Notes under the pieces: generated by a model | Database searches by the model: none | Seen by the model: only the letters and a program-made list of their open reading frames with translations | Told to the model about the DNA's origin: nothing | Shown: in pieces, positions 56,764 to 64,000 of the stretch | Numbering within the stretch: position 1 is the stretch's first letter | Layout of the letters: each line of letters opens with the position of its first letter | Assembly (NCBI GenBank): GCA_907163375.1 | Contig: CAJQUW010001810.1 | Coordinates: 186,001 to 250,000, forward strand | Length of the DNA stretch: 64,000 nt | DNA from: Prostheceraeus crozeri | Taxonomy: Eukaryota > Platyhelminthes > Polycladida > Euryleptidae | Direction of reading: 5' to 3' | Position numbers and translations under genes: made by a program

Positions 56764-58293
56764 AAGGTGTCCCAAAATTGGCGCAGTTTTCTATTTCAAT
56801 GTTAGAACGACCTCTTTTACTAGAAAATCATTTTCTTAATCAAAAGCAACATGAAAATACCATGAGGTTTTAGTACTTACAGTAAAGGTCGAAATATCCT
56901 TCATCTTTATCTAATAAAACATTTACTATTCTCAGAAGCTGTCAACAGCACTTGCGATGCATTCATTCTTAATTTCAAACTATTCTCCAATTTTCTCTTT
57001 GGTCGTCAATAGTTTTTGACTTTCCATAATGATATAATATGTACCTGTCCTTCAACACCACTCAAAGCCACCAATCTCATAGCGTCAGGTTTATGAGATC
57101 TTACCGGTCAAACTGTTTCAAAGCCGCGTTCAGAATCCCTTTGAAGAACTGTGGTTACCGTAAAGTTACGGTATTATGAAGAAGAAAGTGCGGCGGTTTT
57201 CCATCTTATTGGAAAATTGTCGTGGAGAACACCACTTCGATTGAAGTAGTGGAATGAAGTGATTCTTCAGCATTTAATTGCTATTACTCCCTCTGACAGC
57301 GTCGGAGAAAAATACCACTCAATTTGTGGCACTAAGAAGAAGCTGTCCACACCACAACACGTAATGAATGTAGAGAACGAGTCGAAGTCATGGTAGGCCT
57401 TTCACTTGCCGTGATGCAATTATGCCTTTTTATAGAGCCATCTTATGAAAATACTGCTTAATCGCTACAAATAATGTTGGATACTAAATCTTATTCGGTT
57501 ATCTTCATCATCTACAGTGATTGCCTGATGCAAAGAGAAGGGATAAAGAAAATGTCTCAATTTATCATTGATTATATTCTATGAACATTGATCTCTATAT
57601 GTAATTCCAGTCAGAGAAGCAAGTGCTGTAGGTGGACAAGTTCAATGACCTTGAAGAGTGAGCGATATCACACTTGTAGCCTATCATCTTCAATAAAAAG
57701 TGCATGATTTTCATCTTCAAGCTCTTTGCTTTTTCCTGGGCCAAGCTGGGGCATTAATGAAGATGACTGCAAGTCTTTTCAAATTTTGAAATTAAACGTG
57801 TAATATTGGAGTGATAAATGTGTCTCTTATCTTATGTGCACACAAAGATTGAAAGGCACATCTTTCATTTGTATAGAACAGTTGGACAATTTCTAAGTGA
57901 GTCGATAGGTTTTCCTGATCCTTGACTAAATGATGCCTTGCAATTAACCAATCATCAATGAATTTTTCGACAAAAGCTAAAATTATCTTTGTAATGAATA
58001 GTCAGAACCTTTTTTGTCAAATTGTATCTGGTGTGCTTTTTTATTGCTGACCAATCAGAGAAGTCGCATTATTTGTGACACGCATGACCCAACATTGTGT
58101 TTATCCGATATGCTTCATATATTTTTGATACAAGCTCACACTTATTACATTGATATTGCTGTTTGAAGATGAACGATTTTTTCAGTAATTTCTTTAAATT
58201 CTAGAACCTCATGATAATTCTTTCCAATTTTCGGCCTATAATTCATTTTTGAACGCAGTCTCGTTCTCACACCGAAATCAAAAGCTGCGCTCT
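56764..58293 (-). mobile_element. Degenerate Tc1/mariner-like element, copy B
   Basis: Inverted relative to copy A (29738-31158) and more complete inside. One end has CAAGGTGTCCCAAAATTGGC; the outermost bases of the other end are lost (CGCAGCTTTTGATTTC remains). On the - strand, near 57220, the frame reads IFQ-stop-DGKPPHFLLH, which matches the FQQDGAPPHF block of Tc1/mariner-type transposases. Further on, PDAMRLVALSGVEG and KTIDDQRENWRIV sit where PDLTPLDFFLWG and the C-terminal helix are expected. Heavily mutated. Confidence 0.75.
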
Positions 58294-58730
58294 GTATATT
58301 TTTTATTTAAAAATAAAAAAACAAATAAATGTTATGTGATAACAACGGAAGAGAGAATATCGCAGCACACTGTCAACACACTCACGCACAGATTGAAATG
58401 AACAATGGCTGATCCAGCAATCCGTCAATACTGATATTTGAGATTACAGAGATTCCATTTTTTCTCACTGAAGAACGAGCTTGTTGCTAAACATACAAGA
58501 AAATGACGAGATAAAAGGACAAAAGATTAACGAGATCGGTAAATGACGGTAGTTCAACTGGATTGCCCAGCTTCATTCAGAGTATACAGACTTTTAGTCG
58601 ATTTTCTTCAACTGATTGTAGATTTGCGGTCAGTAGTGACTGACATTGATTACTTACAAATACGTCAAAATTGATTTCGGTGAATCCATGAAATTTAAGG
58701 TATATACCGTAGTCAAAACTGCTAACATAC
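58294..58730. other. Anonymous spacer
   Basis: Nothing recognised. Confidence 0.4.
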
Positions 58731-59625
58731 CTAATAGGAATGCATCAAAACATCCAACCTCAGACCCGACAGTCCCACATCTGGATTTGATGACAATTCA
58801 TGTGCTTGCATCAGTCCGCCTGTAAAAATCTTGAAATTTGATTTTATATCCTTAAAATCCTTAAAGCGCCTAATGATTATCCTCAAGCTCTGACTGTTGC
58901 AAAATAGATCGTGTGGAATTGCATTCCCACAGAACTTCGTCACAAACGTATTTTCATCGCTTTCTCCATCGAAGATCGTCAAGTCGTGATGAATGCAATC
59001 CGCAAAGAAACTCTCCAAAGTGAAGAAAAACTATTTTTGATTTCTGACCTTCAAAAATCCATTCACAAGGAGGCATCCGGTCCCAAAATTGATCAATTCC
59101 ACGACTTTCTATAAATCCTTCTTCTTCTCTAAGAATTCGCTGACCTCCGCACCATGAATTACTTGACCAGTCAATGAAGCTGTAACTGATGCTGAATCCT
59201 CTTTCTCCTATCCTATCTACATTGGTTTTGAATAACAGAGTCAGCCTTTCAAAACGGGAGTAAAATTTGAAAAAGTATTTTTCTTCCGCCCACACATTTC
59301 CACCAATTTTGGATCCATGTCGCTTCCGCCATCGTAGATGCTGAGATAATCTCGACAAACTTTGCTTCCATTCTTCAGAACTAGGTAGTGGAGATCAAAA
59401 TCCTCAACTTGAAGATGAACGACCTTTCCTTCAGGTGCTATGATGTTCCATCTGCAGTTCATGTAGGTCTTTCCCTTCTTCCATTAAATCCTTTGTGACT
59501 ATAGAGAAAAAACCTCCTGTTTTTTGCTGAACACGATTTCCACAGTTATACGAAATTCCAACAGATAACGTTGCATTTGGGTGCAGAAAATAGACAATCA
59601 CTAGACCATGTAATAATAAACACAT
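58731..59625 (-). pseudogene. Secreted two-CUB-domain protein (gene or recent pseudogene)
   Basis: A good start is the Met at 59625: MCLLLHGLVIVYFLHPNATLSVG is a signal-peptide-like segment. CUB 1 follows: YNCGNRVQQKTGGFFSI, MNCRWNIIAPEGKVVHLQVEDFDLHY, CRDYLSIYDGGSDMDPKLVEMCG, and in another frame LTLLFKTNVDRIGERGFSISYSF. CUB 2: WCGGQRILREEEGFIES, PPCEWIFEGQKSKIVFLHFGEF, then in a third frame HDLTIFDGESDENTFVTKFCG and SLRIIIRRF. Conserved Cys pairs and the YxGFxxxY-like ends are visible. Frame changes near 59465, 59245 and 58985 disrupt it. A GTATGT donor-like site overlaps the stop. CUB proteins bind ligands outside the cell; the exact family is not determined. Confidence 0.72.
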
Positions 59626-59884
59626 TGTCTTTGATATGGATGTAGACTTCTTTGCAGTGAATTTGAAAAGCACTTGTTGATCACACTCTCTTGTAGCAAT
59701 ATAGCAACAAGCGCGTAGGAGTTGTGGTCACATAAATGGATCACGTGTAAATTTCCAATCGCGCACATAAACTGTACAACATGCACATAAACTTTTAAAC
59801 GACATTTAAACAAAATTGATGTCTATGGTTGCGACTATGATTTCCACACTACCGTAAATTATATCATCATGTCATTGGCTTTAA

Positions 59885-59965
59885 ATACCTGAGTCAGCCG
59901 TTCAAAACTGGAAAAAATCGGATGGATTCTTTGTATTTATTCCGCCCACACAATATATAGGCTAC
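59885..59965 (-). pseudogene. Duplicated CUB fragment
   Basis: About 80 bp resembling 59235-59313 of the CUB gene (shared GAGTCAGCC, TTCAAAAC and TTCCGCCCACACA). It is too decayed to be an exon. Confidence 0.55.
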
Positions 59966-61029
59966 AATTGTCTGAAATATGTGCTTTACAAATCGTCATG
60001 ATGTGACATTGCAGCATCACTTGCTCATTTTGGCGAATACCTTTGGCACAGAATTAGTCGCTGGGCTCATCCAGTCTTCGTTTTTCTTGAAATGGCAAAG
60101 CTGATGAAATGGCTCGTTCCGTATAGATCAGTGGGCAGATGTGTGGACGAGTACAACCGGACCTCTAGATGCTGTGTCTGCGACGGTCATATTAAGTGCG
60201 GGAGCACATTTCATTATGTAGGTCTACTTCCACTTCCTCATTTATCTCAACCAACAAGTGTAGAAGTTAGTGGGAGATAAATTTCTTGGTAATTAATTGG
60301 CTCTGTATTCTGGACCTCAGATGAAATGCATGGAATTCAATCGTAAGATATTTGTGCCGCTATCTGTATCATGCATCAAACATGACATGTAGGCCTACAT
60401 TTATTCTGTAAGTTTCATCTCAAAGGTGCTAATTTGATGCCTTGCACTTATAGTCTGTATTTGTCTATTATTGAAGAAATTCCAAAGGGATTTCTAAAAG
60501 ATTTGGATATCATACTGAATCTGAAAAACTGAATATTCAAGATGCCTCCTTATTGCAAGCACGTATATCAACTCGCAGGCCTACATGAATATGTCATTCT
60601 ACCGGAAAAGTTAGGCTATGTGCGAACTACTTTTTGATTATTATTGCTATCAATAATCCATTCGTTATTTGATATTAATGTAGTAATCAGTATGTTTATG
60701 TAGAACTACAGACGTGGTTATCTTCTCTACATTTACTTGCATATAGTGAAGAAATTAGCCACTATGTTGAAGACATAATGCAAATACGTCGATATAGCAG
60801 ACTACCGACAGATTATTAAATGCTATAACAGGAAATCTCTACTTTCCGACGTCACAAAATTTTTTAGATGTCTTGAATGAATTTCCTCAACATTATTTGA
60901 TCAGGATAGAGCTTTCATCTTATGATGTGACAGTTTAATAAGAAGTATCACTAATAAATTTATGACATTGATTGTAGCAAAGTGCTTTGATAACCAAGGT
61001 AAATTTATTAATAGCATTTCTCCTCCAGA
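59966..61029. other. Anonymous sequence with a weak zinc-ribbon-like ORF
   Basis: 60030-60190 has an open frame with VDEYNRTSRCCVCDGHIKC (see findings). The rest is featureless. Confidence 0.35.
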
Positions 61030-61863
61030 CTACCTTCTATCCTTTTAAGCAATCTGTGTTCGATCAATAATAAGTTTGATGATCTTCACAGCCAAGTCAT
61101 CGCACTTAACCCCGACATTGCTATCTGTACTGAAACATGGCTCTCTCCCAAGAATCCAACGCAGAGCATTCAAATGGCAGGATATGAGTGTCATCGCACC
61201 GATCGAAAGAATGATTCTGGACGAGGAGGAGTGGCAATCTGGACAAAGAAGTTTTTGCGCGCTACCCAGATATCCACACCCACTTTTGATGAGGTTGAGG
61301 TTTGTTGCATCCAAATCCCTACTTCCAAAATAGTATTCACGGGAGTGTATATTCCGCCTGGGATCGTCAATTCAAATTTCAAGAGGATTTGTGACACCCT
61401 CAGTGACTGTCTTGATCATCATCTCAGTAATCTTCCTCTTCATCGACTAATCGCGGCTGGTGACTTTAACCGATACAATCGCTCCTTCCTTGAATCTGGA
61501 TTCTCCTTGATTAATATTGTACATGGTGCGACTCGACAGACTGCCAACCTCGACCTCATTTTCGTGGACAAGAGCTTGTCAAATGACTATCTTCCCGAAA
61601 ACGTCTCAATTGGTGCTCCAATAGCCGGCTCAGATCATGCTACTGTTCTTGCTAAGACAAAAGTATTGGTGAAGCAGCGTGTGGTGAAGAAACATATGTT
61701 CTATGACTTAAGCTTGTCGAACATTCTTGCATTTGAAAGATCTTTCCTTGACAATGACTTTTCACGCTTGTATGCTCCGAATGATATCGACACCAAATGT
61801 GATATTTTTTATGGATTCATGTATGATGCACAGAAGTTAATTTCGCAAAAACAGTCTATTTGA
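61030..61863 (+). pseudogene. LINE apurinic-type endonuclease domain
   Basis: Open in one frame from about 61030 to the TGA at 61861-61863. The ATG at 61174 lies inside the domain and is not the true start. Catalytic blocks: ETWL (Glu), GRGGVAIW, VYIPPG, IAAGDFN (Asp/Asn), and SDHATV (Asp-His). It nicks target DNA for target-primed reverse transcription. The linker to the RT is shifted near 61861-61950. Confidence 0.88.
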
Positions 61864-61950
61864 CTGACAATGATGATGCTCCATCTCTCTCACCTTTTTA
61901 AAAATCCCTGATACCGATGGATGGGAGGCTTATCGTGCTGAAACTGGCCG

Positions 61951-63619
61951 TTGTTCAATGGTTTGAAAGTCAAGGTAAAACAAGAAATTCTGAAGGCCAA
62001 GCAGTACTACTTTCGCTCTAAATGCTCGGATTCCGCAAGGGGTCTATGGTCATTCGTCAACATGGAGAGGGGAAAATCTGGAAGAGATCCCAGTGATTGG
62101 CTCAGAAACTCCAGTAATCCGTCCGAGGTGCTCAATACGATCAATGACTATTACTGTAGCATTGCCAACAACTCCAGTTTTGACTTCGTCGACGGGTCTC
62201 CATATGACTGCTGGTTACCTGAGTTAAGTGTTGAGGGCATCTGGAGCATTCTTTCACGACTCCCACCAAAGGCAACTGGAAGTGATTCTGTGCCTACTGC
62301 AGTTTACAAGAAGTGCTCTCTGGTCCTCGCTGAGCCGATCCATCACCTCATCAGTGAATGCCTGCGCCAAAGACGTTTTCCACTGATCTGGAAAATTGGT
62401 GACATAATCCCGATCCCCAAAACCTCGGAGAATGTAATAGAAAAATCCAGACCGATTAGGCTCTTGCCAATTCCAGCCAAGATTGCCGAGCGTGTCATCC
62501 TATCAAGCATCCGTCCCCAGCTAACAGCTCACCTTGGTGCTAATCAATACGGGATTAGGAAGAAATCATCAACAACTCACGCTGTCATCTATGCTCACGA
62601 TGCCCTAACCAGATTTGCCGATGACCCACATACGGGAGCCGCTATTCTGATCAGCTTTGACCTCTCCAAGGCCTTTGACAGAGTTTGTCACTCAAAGCTG
62701 CTTTCCAAGGCCAGTCAGATGAATCTTCCTGCGGGATTTCTGTTGTTATTGAAGAGCTACTTATCGGACAGGCAACAGAGAGTACGAATTGATAGACAGA
62801 AGAGTGAATTGATGAAGGTCACAGGAGGAGTGCCACAGGGGTCCCTCCTAGGACCTTATTTGTTCGGCATTTATATTTCATCGCTTCAGACTATTTTTCC
62901 CTCGAACCACATAATCAAGTATGTTGACGACATTTGTTTCTTATCAAGAGTCCGAAAGTCCAGCATTCCAAAGGATCTTGCTGAGATCGAAAGTGATCTT
63001 GACAATATTTCAGATTGGGTTGCGTCAAATGAATTGACCTTGAATACGGAGAAAACCACTGGTCTAGTGAATTACCGCGGTGGATTCAAGAGCATTTGCA
63101 GTATCGAGGGTGCCATCCCGACTGTCAAGTTCCAAGACAGCATTCGGTTTCTTGGGGGTTCATTTGGATGCGAACCTTGGATGGAGAGGCCATGTAAAGT
63201 TCATCGAGAAAAAGTGTGCTCAACGCATATACATTCTGAGGCGGGTCAGATCTGTCACTAGTATTGATGACTTCACTACCATTTATCAAGCATTGGTTCG
63301 GTCGCTGATAGAGTACTGCTGCCCAGCGTTTGTGGGAATCTCCTCAACAGACTCAAACCGACTGGAGAAGATTCAGAGGCGCTGTCTGAAAATCAAATCG
63401 CGTGATCTGAAGCTGGATGACATTGAAGCTAGAAGATGGTTGCAAGCTATCAACACCTTCAACAGCCTGGAAAGATTAGAGACTTCCATCAGAGAATTGT
63501 TCCCCAGTTATTTACCAAGTGGGCGTCTCGCCGTACCATTCTGTAGAACTTTGCGTCGTCAAAATTCTTTTTTTCTACGCATTTGTAGCACCCTTTCAAG
63601 GTCATCTACGAGACACTAA
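61951..63619 (+). pseudogene. LINE reverse transcriptase domain
   Basis: The frame 61951-63261 gives RT blocks: KATGSDSVPTAVYK, SFDLSKAFDRV (residues 235-243), GGVPQGSLLGPYLF (about 292-305), and KYVDDICFL (323-331; YVDD instead of the commoner YADD). It shifts near 63155 into the frame ending at 63619, with FLGVHLDANLGWRGH, LIEYCCPAF and the typical C-terminus LPSGRLAVPFCRTLRRQNSFFLR. Only one frameshift breaks the RT proper. Confidence 0.9.
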
Positions 63620-63762
63620 ATGCACGTGACTATTAGTTTTATACTTGCTTTTGTACGCGTATACGAATGTGTTCTTAGTTTCGACTAAACAAAACTGTCA
63701 TTCTGCTACTTTTATCTGTGTATTTTATTTCTGATTTCTATTCGACGATACAATATGAACAT

Positions 63763-63780
63763 TTCTCTCTCTCTCTCTCC
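63763..63780 (+). repeat. (TC)n run at LINE 3' end
   Basis: A short (TC)n run just after the LINE coding end; it may be the element's 3' tail. Confidence 0.7.
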
Positions 63781-64000
63781 CATTGATGGCGCATACACAA
63801 AGGATATTCAATGGATGATTTGTATCTTTCATTATTTTCCTACGGTTTGTTAAGTTGCAATATTTCTTCAATCTTTCAAACTACGGATTGGTTTCAAAAT
63901 CAAATCATAGAAATAATTCTTTAATTTTTCAAATTTAAAAATTTACTCATTGTAAAATAATTGGCTGAAAGTTATTTTCGATTAAGTTAGTTTTATTTGA
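63781..64000. other. Anonymous AT-rich end of window
   Basis: Nothing recognised. Confidence 0.4.

Larger units (their letters stand above)
61030..63780 (+). mobile_element. CR1/Jockey-like non-LTR retrotransposon, nearly full ORF2
   Basis: + strand LINE. The open coding region begins about 61030 with LLSNLCSINNKFDDLHSQVIALNPDIAICTETWLS (endonuclease start), so the 5' end and any ORF1 are missing. Endonuclease, RT and C-terminal regions are all recognisable, with a few frameshifts. The 3' part ends in a TC-rich run (63763-63780). It is the best preserved retroelement of the window. Confidence 0.9.

Overview
The window is eukaryotic, almost certainly from an invertebrate animal. It is AT-rich and gene-poor, has intron-type coding fragments (a two-CUB secreted protein, a claudin/PMP22-like last exon), and is crowded with animal-type transposons: mariner, another Tc1/mariner-like family, PIF/Harbinger, hAT, and several non-LTR retrotransposons. 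The species cannot be named from the sequence.

The main object is a complete Polinton (Maverick)/adintovirus-type integrated virus at 9234-26941 (17.7 kb). It has long terminal inverted repeats starting 5'-AG, and a 6-bp target duplication (GTCGAT/GTCGGT) flanks it. On the left lie two + strand genes: an unknown ORF and an adenain-like protease with a duplicated N-terminus. Next come - strand genes: a PLA2-like/integrase fusion, a pX-like core protein, the double-jelly-roll major capsid protein, a pVI-like small virion protein and a fibre-like coiled coil. On the + strand follow an unknown gene and protein-primed DNA polymerase B. Last come - strand genes: the packaging ATPase, a penton-like protein, a coiled-coil protein and a membrane protein that runs into the right repeat. 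Capsid, protease, ATPase, polymerase and integrase together make the set expected of a self-replicating, self-integrating virus. Integrase, protease and the pVI-like ORF are open. Capsid, core, fibre, polymerase, penton-like, coiled-coil and membrane genes carry frameshifts or stops, so this copy looks decayed, unless some lesions are assembly errors in A-runs.

The Polinton sits inside an older LINE reverse-transcriptase remnant (about 8985-9233 and 26948-27335). To its left are a mariner with intact TIRs (2724-4148) and a rearranged pair of PIF/Harbinger elements with large inverted and direct repeats (4806-7987). To its right lie about 12 kb of mostly anonymous sequence with one degenerate Tc1/mariner-like element, a MITE-like foldback, a LINE C-terminal endonuclease fragment and a hAT transposase fragment (39185-40583). 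Next are a claudin-like exon (45971-46254), another MITE-like element, an RTE-like LINE (49585-52440), a second LINE C-terminus, a non-autonomous hAT with a perfect 8-bp target duplication (53581-55175), a second inverted Tc1/mariner-like copy, the CUB gene, and a nearly full-length CR1/Jockey-like LINE (61030-63780).

The most interesting points are the PLA2-integrase fusion with an adenain-type cleavage motif between its two domains, a phage-tail-fibre-like motif on a coiled-coil protein, and a 28-bp GC-rich palindromic cassette found three times inside Polinton coding sequence in three different frames.
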